NCBI GenBank assembly: GCA_043228905.1
Contig: JBHGNT010000021.1
Span: 6,758,001-6,822,000 of the forward strand
Reading direction: 5' to 3'
Length of the DNA: 64,000 nucleotides
DNA from: Azolla caroliniana
Lineage: Eukaryota > Polypodiophyta
In this document: piece after piece, positions 1 through 10,567 of the stretch
Layout of the letters: each line of letters begins with the position of its first letter
How positions within the stretch are numbered: position 1 is the first letter of the stretch
The notes under the pieces: generated by a model
Databases searched by the model: none
The model's input: only the letters and a program-made list of their open reading frames with translations
What the model was told of the DNA's origin: nothing
Program-made: the position numbers and the translations under genes

Positions 1-123
1 CGGATGACAAGGACCAAGCGGGCCATGCAAAAAGCGAACATAGAATATGGTGGATCGGATGGCGACAATGGTTCGGGTGGAAAGAATGGGTCTACTCCAA
101 ATGGAGAGACAAAGTCAACATAA
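1..123 (+). pseudogene. C-terminal tail of a polyprotein of element D (cut by window edge)
   Basis: The frame is open from base 1 to a TAA at 121-123 and encodes a short Gly/Ser/Asn-rich tail with no recognisable domain. Its position just upstream of a purine-rich tract and a 3' LTR is what suggests it is the end of the gag-pol frame of a plus-strand Ty3 element lying mostly outside the window. The sequence alone does not prove coding. Confidence 0.3.
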
Positions 124-230
124 CAAGAGAAGTCGAGGGTACTACGAGCCGGCAACGAAACCAATCGGGTAGAGACCGGACGGAGGAGACTAACAAACAC
201 CAACAACTTCGGCACATACCGGAGGATGTG

Positions 231-249
231 CGGGTTTGGAGGGGGTGAG
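231..249 (+). other. Polypurine tract of element D
   Basis: A G-rich run (GGTTTGGAGGGGGTGAG type) directly abuts the LTR start at 250. Element C has a closely similar run at the same place (52947-52963), supporting its role as primer for plus-strand DNA synthesis. Confidence 0.55.
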
Positions 250-978
250 TGTCGTAGTGTATTTTGTACACTACGTGAAAAACGTATATAGTATTAGATT
301 CAATAAAAAATGAAGAAATAGAAGAAAATAGCAAAATAAATGGAACATGCATAGGGCAAGATTCGAACCTTGCACCTCCATGTTAATAATGTAATGTCTT
401 ACCATTACACTAGCATTTCATTAGTGTTAAAGCATAGATGTCCCACATAGAAAGGTAAATTCACGCTAGGATAAACATTAGAAAAACGCATAACAAAAGA
501 AAAAGCTACACATACACATCTAGCGTGCATGATAAAAAACGCACAAGTTAGAAAAAAGCATGATCACTTTAGATAAAGCATATAGTCTATCTATAGGAAA
601 AGCATGGGGTCTATAGTTAGAGAAAAAGCATGGATTACTAAGACTTCCTCATCACTACATAAGGATGGGGAGCACAATGTAATTGTGTGTGAAAAATATT
701 TGGAAACTGGATATGTTTCTAAAAAACACCAATTAATAAACTATACTCGTGGGATTCACGAGAATTCTATATCATTCTCTTTCAACCGAAGTTTATATTC
801 TTATATTCATATTGATTAATCTAATACAATACACTCGTGGGATTCACGAGTTTGCTATAACTCTTTCTTACAACATATTTATATTCTTATTAGCCTTAAA
901 ACTCTCCTCTTCCTAGTCCAAAACCCCAGTGGTTCCCACCCGACTCACGCAAACGATCCGGAGCCGAAAGGCACGACA
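250..978 (+). repeat. 3' LTR of Ty3-type element D (inserted in element B)
   Basis: The segment begins TGTCGTAGTG and ends GCACGACA, giving the terminal inverted pair TGTCGT/ACGACA. It resembles the LTRs of element C in its ends, in a GTCCCACATAG-type motif, in the U5-like text near its end (a pyrimidine tract, then 'CCAGTGGTTCC'), and in an antisense tRNA-like segment. Immediately after 978 the minus-strand RNase H frame of element B resumes, so D is inserted in B. The other LTR lies outside the window, so no target duplication can be checked. Confidence 0.75.
353..415 (-). other. tRNA-like segment inside LTR of D
   Basis: Read on the minus strand, TAGTGTAATGG matches the pol III A-box consensus (TRGYNNARNGG), and about 35 bases later GGTTCGAATCT closely matches a B box. 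D- and T-arm-like pairings can be drawn but the anticodon arm is poor, so this is a tRNA-derived relic and not a functional tRNA gene. Equivalent segments occur in the LTRs of C, M and K in the same antisense orientation. Confidence 0.5.
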
Positions 979-2600
979 CCGTATCTGTTTTGTTGATAGT
1001 CTTGGTTGTGATTGAAAGTATTGCAATGATATAGTATCAATCACTACCTTTGTGAATTTAACTTGCACATAATGCCTCCACTTCCGTAGTGCATATACTA
1101 CAGTGAGCATTTCTTTCTTGTGGGTAGGCCATCTACTTTCTATTTCTGAAAACGTTTTTGACTCGTATGCAATTGGATGACCATCCTGCATTAGGACTGC
1201 CTGCCCCATACGCATAATCTGATGCATCAATATGAATTTCAAAAGGCCTAGTGAAATTCGGTAGTTTCAACACTGGATGAGAACACACTGCCTCCTTCAA
1301 CTAGTCAAAAGCATGTTGTTCTATTTCGGACCACTTAAATGCTTGCGAGCCTTTGATAAGATTTGTGAGTGGAGCAGCAATTGCACTAAAATTCTTAATA
1401 AACTTCCTGACATATTGTACAAAACCAATGAATTGTTGTACCTCAATTACTTTGGTGGGTCGTGGCCATTTCTAAACCGCATCCACCTTAGCGGGATCCA
1501 TCTTTAGTCCGTCTCTTCCTACTCGGAACTTGAGAAACTCTAGCTCCCTTGTGGCAAATTCTCATTTCTCGGGTTTGGCGTAAAATTGATGCTCCCGTAA
1601 TCTCTATAGAACTTGGGTGACATGTTGTTTATGCTCTTCCAACAACTTGCTAAAAATCAACAGATCATCAATATAAATATTAACAAATTTATCCAAATAA
1701 TCTCGAAATATTTCATTCCCAAGTCTACAAAAGGTTCATGGTGCTCTGGTTAGGCCAAAACTCATCACAAGCCATTCAAAACTTCCATATCTCATTCTGA
1801 AGGTTGTTTTCTCAATATCTTCTGTGGCTATTCAGATCTGGTGATATCTGGATCGTAAATCAATGCGAGAGAAATATTGGGCTCCTTGTAATTGATCCAA
1901 TAGGTTAGGTATTAAAGGTAATGGATACTTACTTTTTATTGTAATCTTATTGAGTGATCTGTAATCCATACACATGCGTAGTGTGCCATCTTTCTTAGCC
2001 ACGAAAATTACTGGTGCATTGTAGGGTGAGTTGCTTGGTCGGATAAATCCACATGCTTCCAGCTCTTGCAATTGTCATTTAAGCTCTTCTAATTGAGCAA
2101 CACTCATGCGATATGGTGCTTTGGCAGGTGGTATGCTTCCTGGTACGATCTGAATTTTGTGGTGGCAGCGCTTTAGGTAATTCCCCTGTTAGCGTGTCAT
2201 CGAACTGTTCGATTATTATTTTTAAACTTTTGTCACCCAGTTGGATCTTACTTGTTGTTGATTGTGGCTTTGTGATCAGGGCCGTACAGAGAAAAAGTTG
2301 GCCGCCCTTCCTCAAAGCTCTACTTGCCACCTTTGTTGTACATAGACTTGCTACTATGGATGTTGCATTTGCCTTTGTGTTGTGGTTTGTATCCCCTTTG
2401 TGCGTTCTGTGCATGCTCACAATCACCCCTCCTTTTCCATCCTCATTATCCAACAAAAGTTTATCCACTTTTTTGCCAAATTGGTTAATGAAAAATTTAT
2501 CAATCCATTCCAGGCCCAAAATTGCCTCAAAGCCATCCATGTCAACTACCAAAAAGGGTGTTCAACTCGTCCATTCATCTGCTTCTATCAAGACATCAAC
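979..2600 (-). pseudogene. Element B: broken Ty3 pol (protease, RT, RNase H)
   Basis: The minus strand carries, from right to left, a protease with VDNGATHNF near 2697-2735 (family norm D-S-G-A), an LGLEWI segment, an RT start with [18 protein letters not shown] near 1940-2010, and an RNase H with AVLMQDGHPIAYESK and QPRLSTKQ at 979-1240. Frames are interrupted several times, so it is non-functional. The RNase H frame stays recognisable up to position 979, where D's LTR begins. Integrase would lie left of D, outside the window. The RT and gag style is that of plant chromoviruses (Tekay/CRM-like), but no chromodomain is visible here to confirm it. Confidence 0.75.
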
Positions 2601-2789
2601 TACTAATGCACATGTATTTGTGAACCCCTGCACAAAGTTGATGGACAGATTGGTTAATGGTTGTAGTTCCAATCCCCATCTCTTGGCACATGCGGGCGTG
2701 ATAAAGTTGTGGGTCGCCCCATTGTCCACCATGGCTTCGCAGCTGTACCCGTTAATTTTTACGTTAAGGAATAAATTGCTTGTATTGTT

Positions 2790-3990
2790 GAGTTTGATTG
2801 TGAGACGTGTCGGCTATATTGCGATAGCACTTGCGCGCACTATGGCTTCTTCTTCATCGTCCTCGTATTGTGCGACATCCATATCTAGCTCTACCCCCTC
2901 CTCTGTTTCTGAAAGGTTGAGTTGGGAAGTGACTGCTCTTATTGGCAATTGTTTCTTCTTAGGGCATTCGGACACCAACTGTGGTCCTCCACACTCGAAA
3001 CAACCCCTTCTCACCATTGGGGTATGTGGTGATGTTGTTGTTGTATTGCTTGTCGATGATGCTCTGTGTCCTATATTACTTGTCCAGCTTGTTCAGCTTG
3101 TCCGTGATGGCTCCCCACGAGCGATTCCTCTTCCATTTGAGCTAGTGGTTCCTACCCAATTCCGATTGCTAAACATACCTCCTTGATTGTTGTAGAATAA
3201 TCGAGAGCTTCCTTCAATGTCACCTATCCTCTCTGCGATCCTCATGGCTTCTTCCCACGTCTGCGGGTTCATCTTTTCTACCTCCATCCTAATGTGAGGC
3301 CTTAATCTAGATAGGAACCCATGACGCTTGGTAATTTGATGGAGATGTGGTAGTTGCAATGTCACTTGTTTGTACTTCTCTGCATATAAGGTAAGTTTCC
3401 CATCCCCTGCTTTAGCATCTTCCACTCATCCATTATGCGGAGGTGTTCATTTTGTGGGATGAAGTAATCGCACAACTCCCATTTAAATTCTGTCCAAGGT
3501 GTGAATTCGAACACGCTTTCTCTGGACATATACCAGTGTTGTGATGACCCATCCAAAAAACTTGTCAAGACCATTACCCATAGATCGGGTTCTAACTGGC
3601 TTTGGACAAGAAACAGTTCGGTTTCTCTAATCCACCTTGTGAGTATTATCGAATTCCTCTCCCCTGAATACATTCGAGGCTTGAGAGGCTTGAATGACCC
3701 CCAATTATTGCGACGGTCACCCATGTTGCACGATTCCAACCTCTATACCAACTCCTCCAATTTCCCCGGTCCGCCTTCTACGTGCCTCCTTGTGTCTCCC
3801 TCATTTACAAAACCAATCCTTCTTCTTCTCTTGGCAATCTATAATCTTCTAAGTGCATCCTCCCATTCTCCGCTTCCCTGCCATCTTGCTCACCTTTGTC
3901 TTGTGCGGTCTCCCCCAATAGGGATCCCCCTCCATCCCAAAGCTTCTCCAAATTGAATCCTTTTCTTCGCCTTCTCTCTGCCATCAATTA
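2790..3990 (-). pseudogene. Element B: broken Ty3 gag
   Basis: Gag fragments read in the minus strand from about 3987. There is an Arg/Lys-rich N-terminus, then a Retrotrans_gag-type capsid (with WIRETELFL and SSQHWYMS, about 3500-3680), a helical segment with LRPHIRMEVE (about 3290), and a single zinc knuckle CFECGGPQLVSEC near 2965-3005. In the usual form of this knuckle the residue after GGP is His; here it is Gln, so zinc binding is doubtful. Several frameshifts separate the pieces. Confidence 0.7.
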
Positions 3991-4102
3991 TGATTATAGT
4001 AAAAAAAGAAAGAAAAAGATTCTTGTCTTTGTGATTACCTTGACCTTCTCATAGCAATTGTATTGGTTTGTTTTTAACGCTTTGCCCTTAGATCTTTCTA
4101 CC

Positions 4103-4114
4103 CTTTGATACCAA
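4103..4114 (-). other. Primer-binding site of element B
   Basis: On the minus strand TTGGTATCAAAGG lies one base inside the end of B's 5' LTR (which ends ...TAACA at 4116). It resembles the initiator tRNA-Met complement TGGTATCAGAGC, as is common in plant Ty3 and copia elements. Confidence 0.6.
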
Positions 4115-4162
4115 GTGTTACCACCACCAACATGAGTTAACTAAAAGAACATGGTTTAATTA

Positions 4163-4581
4163 TGTTTCCGGCCGGCAAGGAGTCCAAAATACGGAGTGAA
4201 GGAATTAATTAAGTATGGTTGTAAATAAGCATAGTGTGGACGGACGGACTGGAAACGGTATGCCGTTCCAGATCCGGACGGATCCCGAATAGGTGCGATA
4301 GGCACCATTTTGTACTACGGGCCGGAAACCTATTTAAAGGCCCGGACCCCATTGTAATCGCAGCGGATAATTAATAGAGCGTATGGTGTTTATACTTCTG
4401 TGTTGATTTCCGTTCTGTAATTACTGTTATATCTTACGCGTGTAATTAACAAAAGCGCTCTAATCGTGTAACCTACTTAAGTCGGTGTAATCGTTGAGTC
4501 ATAATCCTATGCCGTAATCACCCTTTGGTGAAGTGTCTCCGTGACACCTTGTGTTAGGCCTTGTCCGGTCAGAGAACAACA
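4163..4581 (+). repeat. 5' LTR of element A
   Basis: 419 bp, TGTTTCCGG...GAACAACA. A TATA-like TATTTAAAG lies at 4331-4339. Two hairpins precede it: 4249-4271 (CTGGAA-CGG / CCG-TTCCAG, loop TATG) and 4292-4306 (GGTGC/GCACC). It matches 13590-14008 apart from a few substitutions. Confidence 0.93.
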
Positions 4582-4605
4582 CAGTTTTGGCGACCACGAT
4601 TCCTG
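4582..4605 (+). other. PBS region of element A
   Basis: Directly after the LTR comes CAGTTTTGGCGACCACG. The TTTTGGC(G/A) context is shared with J (after 45838) and K (after 57658). The matching tRNA cannot be named from sequence alone. Confidence 0.5.
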
Positions 4606-4634
4606 CTTTCTCGCAGCGAACGACGGCTTAATGG

Positions 4635-7600
4635 ATGACTAGACCAACGCACGACTTGGTTACAGACCGAGCTCGACGCCTCACCGAACAGCAAAGACGG
4701 CGTGAGACTTTCCAGCAAGCAGCGCACGAAATTCGCTCGGATCGTTCGTTCTCCAACGAGATCCGGAGAGTCGCGGAGGAATCTCTTCGGTTACAGCAAA
4801 CTCGCGACCAGGACGACGGAAGCGGTCTAAGTAGTCTCCGGGAAACCGAACGCCTCCTCGAGGCGCTGGCAAGCGGAGAAAACGAGGCAGAAGCCTTTTC
4901 AGCCTACGAATCGGATTCCGAAGGGGGATACAGCGTGCACACGAACTACCGGAGCAGCAACGATACCCCCGGCGGCCCGGAGGATGACGGGTCGGATACC
5001 GTGCCGATTCCAGAACCGGAACCGTTCGACCAGGGCTATCCGGAACCGCAAACGGAAGCCGTCAACCCACCAACACCGGAAGTGGAAGAAGCAAAGCCAC
5101 CGACACCAACGAAAGAGCCGGTGAAGGAACCGGAAAAAGAACCGGAAAAAGAACCGGAAAAAGAACCGGAAGTGGAACAGGAGAGAAAACCGGAAAGATA
5201 TCGACAAACGCCACTAAACCGCGGCCTAATACTGGACGACGACATGCCGTTCCAATACTCAAAATATCGCGATGATCCGGACGCGGAAGCGCATGTTCAT
5301 GCCTTCGAGCAGACATGGGAAGCAAATCACGCGTCCCAGCGATTGACACCGGAGGAAGAAGAACGCTCGAAGATAGCGGAATTCGGGGTCACGTTGGAAG
5401 GACCAGCGGCACGATGGCGGCGGACGCAGGACCCGGCAACCATCACAACCTTTGCAGAATTAAAAGCAAAATTCTTGCATTTTTTCCACAAGGAGGTCGA
5501 CCAGACGACGATGGTGGGCCTGTTTTATACGATCCGACAGGAGGCAGGGGAAAGCATTCCCCAATTCGTCATCCGTTTCCAACGAATACATAGCCAGCTT
5601 ACCCGTGCACCCCCGAAGGAGGAATTACGGACGATATTTTTAAACGCACTCCGGGAACCGTTACGCACGGTGTGTACGGTGATCGACTTTCGAGGAAGCA
5701 CCATTGACCAGGTCATTGACCGGGTCAGAGAAATGGAAAAGTCAAGCTCATGGCTTACACTGGGAGCACTGCAACGGGCGTTACCCACAGATGAAGATCT
5801 CCGGTTCCGGCAGGCAATTCAATGCACAATCTGCTTGAATGCCGGACACTCGACAGTGGAGTGCACCATGCGAACCCAGTGTGTGATTTGTCAATCCAAG
5901 AGTCATACAACGGACCGGTGCGAGTATAACCTGCTAAACCGACAAGCACCACCCGTTCGACGGATCGAGCCAAGAAGCAGCCGAGACGAAGATGAAGATC
6001 GTTGGCAAAGAATGAACCGGTACCAACCGGCACAGGATGTCCGGTACGGAGACAGACAAGAGAATGATGGCCGGTACGGGGATCGGCATGATAACTACGA
6101 CCGGTATGAGCGATCGGACCGTTATCGGGAGTCCAACAGACGACACGAGCAATACGATAGAGACCATTCCCCTGGTTACCGAAGGCACCAGGAGGACTAC
6201 GGCCGATTTTACGATCCACCACGACAGGACTACCGAAATAAAAATAAGAATAATAAGAAACGTAATTTCAAGAAAGGTGGTCACACTAGGGACCCGGAAC
6301 ATGGAACCCCAAGGAGCCAACCGGCACAGAACGCACCACTCACTACGGGACCGACTCCGGCTACTAGCAATGCTGAATCCAGCAATACCCGTAAAGAGTA
6401 CTGCTACTACTGCAGGCAGGAAGGCCACTACAGTAACCAGTGCCCGGCAAAGAGCTACGATAAACGACCAGCAGTTAATATGGTGGTTCCGGAAGTGGCG
6501 GATGTACAGCAAGTAACCACACGGTCGAAAGGCATGGCCAAAGAGTGGGAAACACAAGAGGCCATACGAAAACAGGCGACGGAATGGGTGAAGGAAGCCA
6601 ATGAAAGGAACGTCGCGGACGCGGAACGGCAAAAGGCGAATACCATAGGGAGTGCCGGCGGTAGCCACGCAGAAAACGAGACATGGCAAGTACTGCAAGA
6701 ATGTCAGATCACGTTGCCATTAGGAAGACTCTTGCAGCTCGTGCCGCGATTTACGGAAGGACTAAAAACGGTCATGACAGACGGTATAGCCCCACCGGCA
6801 CCAGTCCTCTTCTCGAATCCGGAGGAGGGACCGACGGTGGTGGACACTAGTAGTCCGGTGATTACAGCTATTGTCAAAGGGCACGAACTTCCCGGCACAG
6901 TAATCGATGGAGGTTTCGGGGTGAACGTAATAAGCCTCCGCACGTGTGATGCCTTGGGTATACATGAATGGGAGCCATGTCCGTTCTGGCTACGGATGGC
7001 GGATACGAGCTCTGTACGGCCGACGGGCTTAATACGGAAATTGGAAGTCACCATAGGAGGTCACACATTTCACATCTCGGCTGTAGTGCTGCAGCTACAG
7101 GCGCAAGGCGCGTACCCACTGTTGCTGGGCAGACCATGGTTGAAAACAACACACATCAAGCAAAATTGGCGGAAAAATATGATTACCTTCCGGCGCGGAA
7201 AAGCCAAGGTCCGGGTACCGACACAACCACGGACGAGCAACGGTAAGGAATGCACACTGCTGTATGCGGAATGCGTGAACATGCTTGAAGGGTTGGCAGA
7301 CGACGAAGAAGCCCAGTACTTGGAGGAACACCCGAAGATCGTACCACTTTTCGAGATTGACGTGGCTGAAGCCGTAGCGCCATACTTGCCGCAGCGGGAC
7401 GAAACCGAAGCCGAACCAGACAAAGATTCGATTCGGGAATTACGGCAAGCACAGGAAGCGTTGGAACGGGAAATGGCCATTTCCCAACGGGTAAAAACAT
7501 CCCAGCTCGACAAAGTGAACCTAGGAAGCAAGGACGAATCAAAGCCGGTACACATCGCCAAAGAAATGAAGCCGGAAGATAAAGCGGCAATGATCAAACT

Positions 7601-10481
7601 TCTCATGGAGTTTCGCGACGTATTCGCCTGGTCATACGAAGACATGCGAGGGCTGGACCCTCAATTATATCAGCATCAGATCCACTTAGGCAAGGACGCG
7701 AAACCAGTGGCGCAAAGACGTTACCGAATGAACCCCAACTACGCCGCCAAAGTGAAGGAGGAAATCGACAAACTCCTAAGAGTGGGCTTCATCCGGCCGG
7801 TAAAGAAAGCGACGTGGCTGAGCCCCATCGTCGTCGTCCCAAAGAAGAACGGTAAAATCCGCGTGTGTGTAGATTACAGGAAACTCAATGCAGCCACAAT
7901 TACGGATGCATTCCCTCTTCCGTTCACGGATGGAGTACTGGATGCCGTCGCCGGCCATGAAGTTTATAGCTTTTTAGACGGGTTCAGCGGATACAATCAA
8001 ATCCGGATGCACCCTGACGACCAGGAGAAGACAGCGTTCGTCACCGAATGGGGGGTGTTTGTGGCCGTAGTAATGATGTTCGGACTAAAAACGGCACCAG
8101 CAACTTTCCAGCGAATCATCATGGAGATCTTCGGCGAATACATTCCAGCCTTCATGCAGGTTTTCCTGGATGACTTTGCAGTCTATAGCCGGGAAAAAGA
8201 CCATTTGCAGCACCTACGGTTATGCCTTGAAAAGTGTAGGTTATACCGGCTAAGCTTAAACCCAGCAAAATGCATCTTTGGGGTTTCAAGTGGAATCTTA
8301 CTGGGACACATTGTAAGTAAGGAGGGCATTGCGGTCGACCCGGACAAAGTAAACGCGATACTAGGGGCACCGGCGCCGAAAACGGCCAAAGCACTAAGCC
8401 GATTCTTAGGACAGATCCGGTGGCACAGCCGGATGCTCCGTCACTTGGCTGACTTGGCTACACCATTACACACCGCGGTACATCGGACACCGTTCCAATG
8501 GACGGATACGGAGGATAAGGCATACAATGCCCTGAAGGTACTTTTGTCGCAAGCACCCGTCGTACAGCCTCCGGATTGGAGCAAGGAATTTCATGTGTTC
8601 GTGGACGCTTCCGACATCGCTATCGGCAGCGCCTTAATGCAACTTACGGAGCCTAAATGGTACCGGCCGGTATATTACGCCAGCCGGAAGCTGTCCCAAG
8701 CGGAGAAGAACTATTCGACTACGGAACGGGAGGCCCTGGGCATGATCTACAGTGTAACAAAGTTTCGTCATTACCTATTGGGAAGGAAGTTCTCCTTTCA
8801 TGTGGATCACTCGGCGCTCCTGTACTTAGTGTCCAAGGCGTCCTTGACCGGTAAGTTGGCCCGTTGGACCTTGCTGTTGCAGGAGTTCGAATTCGAGATC
8901 TTCCACCGGCCCGGTATCCAGCATGCCGTAGCAGACTACCTGAGCCGGTTAGAGTCCGGAGAATCAGGCGACGGAGTATCGGATGAATTCCCGGACGCAG
9001 AGTTATTCCGTATCACTCCGGAAACGGCAGCGGACGACACGGTGGCATCAGAAGATAGGTGGCTGACAAACATGCACCAGTTCCTAAGCACGGGCCTGCC
9101 ACCGGAGGAAATGAACCGGGACGAGAGGAAACGACTGGCGGTGCAGAGCCGCAATTTCTGTCTGTTACGGGACACTCTCTACCACAAGGGAGCAGATGGA
9201 ATATGGAGACGGGCAGTCCGTAGTGACGAGAAACAAGTAATCTTACGGGAAGCACACTGTGGGGTTGCCGGAGGACACTATGCCGGGGAAGCGACGGCAA
9301 GGAAAGTATGGCAGAGCGGCTTATGGTGGCCCACGACGTTAAAAGACGCCGTCAAGTATGCTAAGGAATGTGACCTATGCCAACGAATGGGCCAGCCTAC
9401 GGAGCAAGCACGTATGCCACACCAACCGGTACTTCCACTAGAGCCATTCCAGAAGTGGGGGTTGGATTTTGTCGGACCGTTCAAGCCACCGGCAATGAGA
9501 ACAGGTAATCGTTATGTCATCGTGGCAACAGATTATTGCACTAAATGGGTGGAGGCTAAGGCCTTGAGAGACAACACCGCGTCATCCACAGCAAAATTCC
9601 TGTACGAAAACATTTGGTGCCGATATGGATGTCCGATTGAATTAATCAGCGACCAAGGAGGGCACTTCCTCGGCCAGGTAGTTGAAAGCTTAACAACGTT
9701 CTATGCCATGGTCCATAAACGGAGCACACCGTACTACCCACAAGCAAACGGGTTAGCAGAGTCAACCAACAAAACGCTCCAGAACATTCTCCGCAAAATC
9801 GTCAATGAAAACCGGACGGACTGGGACACAAAGCTCCATAGCGCGCTATGGGCGTACCGAACGGCATACAAAACAAGTATCCGGACAACGTCGTTCCGGT
9901 TAGCGTTCGGCTTAGAGGCAGTCATGCCGGTGGAATTTCAGGTACCAAGCTTACGGATCCAACTACGGGAACGGCTGAATGAAAAGGAGTCGGAGGAAAT
10001 GCGGCTAGCAGCACTATGCGAACTGGAGGAGCAACGGCTGGCCAGCATCCTACACATGGAACTGGAGCAACGACGACGGAAAGCGTTCGTTGACCGTCAC
10101 CGGAAAGGTAATGAGAAGATGTTCGAAATCGGAAAGCCGGTGCTAGTATTCCAAACGAGGATGGGCAAGATGCCGGGTAAACTCCGGTTTAGATGGACAG
10201 GCCCGTATTGGCTGACACGGGAATACAACGGGTCCTATCAGTTAGGGACACTTGCCGGTGAAGTGCTAGGCAAGTGGGTCAACGGATTTAGACTAAAGCC
10301 CTATAAAGGACCGATGCCAAGTAACCCGTTTATGCAGCCCACCGGCACTATACCGGGAACCTGTCCGGGAACGGTACGGATGGAAGAAAAAGACGACGGG
10401 GAACCCGTAGCAGAGGCGAAGGAAGACACGGCAACCCGTAAGGAAAACGGTAAGGGTCCGAAGGGACCTACGGATGTGTAA
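4635..10481 (+). CDS. Gag-Pol polyprotein of element A (1948 aa)
   Basis: One uninterrupted frame encodes the full Ty3 polyprotein. An acidic N-terminus with Glu/Pro-rich KEPEKEPEKEPE repeats (about residues 150-185) is followed by a Retrotrans_gag-type capsid (about 220-380). Three CCHC knuckles follow: CTICLNAGHSTVEC (~397), CVICQSKSHTTDRC (~415) and CYYCRQEGHYSNQC (~589). The protease has VIDGGFGVN (~756) and LLLGRPWL (~829). RT has FLDDF (~1176). RNase H begins FHVFVDASD (~1322). Integrase has an HHCC zinc domain (~1541-1585) and catalytic positions in LDFVGPF (~1610), LISDQGG (~1670) and NGLAESTNK (~1708). Gag and pol are in one frame, so particle composition must be set by processing or another mechanism. 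The protease DGGF deviates from the usual D-S/T-G-A, although related elements often have DGGS. No chromodomain is visible. The ATG at 4635 lies just after the PBS and is the first long-frame start. Confidence 0.93.
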   Translation: MTRPTHDLVTDRARRLTEQQRRRETFQQAAHEIRSDRSFSNEIRRVAEESLRLQQTRDQDDGSGLSSLRETERLLEALASGENEAEAFSAYESDSEGGYSVHTNYRSSNDTPGGPEDDGSDTVPIPEPEPFDQGYPEPQTEAVNPPTPEVEEAKPPTPTKEPVKEPEKEPEKEPEKEPEVEQERKPERYRQTPLNRGLILDDDMPFQYSKYRDDPDAEAHVHAFEQTWEANHASQRLTPEEEERSKIAEFGVTLEGPAARWRRTQDPATITTFAELKAKFLHFFHKEVDQTTMVGLFYTIRQEAGESIPQFVIRFQRIHSQLTRAPPKEELRTIFLNALREPLRTVCTVIDFRGSTIDQVIDRVREMEKSSSWLTLGALQRALPTDEDLRFRQAIQCTICLNAGHSTVECTMRTQCVICQSKSHTTDRCEYNLLNRQAPPVRRIEPRSSRDEDEDRWQRMNRYQPAQDVRYGDRQENDGRYGDRHDNYDRYERSDRYRESNRRHEQYDRDHSPGYRRHQEDYGRFYDPPRQDYRNKNKNNKKRNFKKGGHTRDPEHGTPRSQPAQNAPLTTGPTPATSNAESSNTRKEYCYYCRQEGHYSNQCPAKSYDKRPAVNMVVPEVADVQQVTTRSKGMAKEWETQEAIRKQATEWVKEANERNVADAERQKANTIGSAGGSHAENETWQVLQECQITLPLGRLLQLVPRFTEGLKTVMTDGIAPPAPVLFSNPEEGPTVVDTSSPVITAIVKGHELPGTVIDGGFGVNVISLRTCDALGIHEWEPCPFWLRMADTSSVRPTGLIRKLEVTIGGHTFHISAVVLQLQAQGAYPLLLGRPWLKTTHIKQNWRKNMITFRRGKAKVRVPTQPRTSNGKECTLLYAECVNMLEGLADDEEAQYLEEHPKIVPLFEIDVAEAVAPYLPQRDETEAEPDKDSIRELRQAQEALEREMAISQRVKTSQLDKVNLGSKDESKPVHIAKEMKPEDKAAMIKLLMEFRDVFAWSYEDMRGLDPQLYQHQIHLGKDAKPVAQRRYRMNPNYAAKVKEEIDKLLRVGFIRPVKKATWLSPIVVVPKKNGKIRVCVDYRKLNAATITDAFPLPFTDGVLDAVAGHEVYSFLDGFSGYNQIRMHPDDQEKTAFVTEWGVFVAVVMMFGLKTAPATFQRIIMEIFGEYIPAFMQVFLDDFAVYSREKDHLQHLRLCLEKCRLYRLSLNPAKCIFGVSSGILLGHIVSKEGIAVDPDKVNAILGAPAPKTAKALSRFLGQIRWHSRMLRHLADLATPLHTAVHRTPFQWTDTEDKAYNALKVLLSQAPVVQPPDWSKEFHVFVDASDIAIGSALMQLTEPKWYRPVYYASRKLSQAEKNYSTTEREALGMIYSVTKFRHYLLGRKFSFHVDHSALLYLVSKASLTGKLARWTLLLQEFEFEIFHRPGIQHAVADYLSRLESGESGDGVSDEFPDAELFRITPETAADDTVASEDRWLTNMHQFLSTGLPPEEMNRDERKRLAVQSRNFCLLRDTLYHKGADGIWRRAVRSDEKQVILREAHCGVAGGHYAGEATARKVWQSGLWWPTTLKDAVKYAKECDLCQRMGQPTEQARMPHQPVLPLEPFQKWGLDFVGPFKPPAMRTGNRYVIVATDYCTKWVEAKALRDNTASSTAKFLYENIWCRYGCPIELISDQGGHFLGQVVESLTTFYAMVHKRSTPYYPQANGLAESTNKTLQNILRKIVNENRTDWDTKLHSALWAYRTAYKTSIRTTSFRLAFGLEAVMPVEFQVPSLRIQLRERLNEKESEEMRLAALCELEEQRLASILHMELEQRRRKAFVDRHRKGNEKMFEIGKPVLVFQTRMGKMPGKLRFRWTGPYWLTREYNGSYQLGTLAGEVLGKWVNGFRLKPYKGPMPSNPFMQPTGTIPGTCPGTVRMEEKDDGEPVAEAKEDTATRKENGKGPKGPTDV

Positions 10482-10498
10482 GATCACATACCGTCATT

Positions 10499-10540
10499 AA
10501 AAGAAAAAAAAAGAAAAAAAAGAAAAAAGAAAAAAAGAAA
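10499..10540 (+). other. 42-nt internal polypurine run between pol and ORF2
   Basis: An unbroken A/G run starting 18 bases after the gag-pol stop. It could serve as an internal polypurine tract or simply be an A-rich spacer. No comparable purine run abuts the 3' LTR. Confidence 0.45.
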
Positions 10541-10567
10541 TCATTAAAAATCGAGGTATGAACGGAC

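Noticed and set aside
353-415. A functional tRNA gene in the D LTR
   Set aside because: A and B boxes are good but acceptor and anticodon stems do not pair properly and position 33 is not T. Treated as a tRNA-derived relic.
2113-3186. A 357-codon plus-strand open frame opposite element B
   Set aside because: It is antisense to recognisable gag/protease text, has odd hydrophobic composition and no motif; a shadow frame.
5934-6698. A 254-codon minus-strand frame opposite gag of element A
   Set aside because: It overlaps the Arg/Asp/Tyr-rich gag linker on the other strand, whose codon bias leaves the reverse strand open. No start context or domain.
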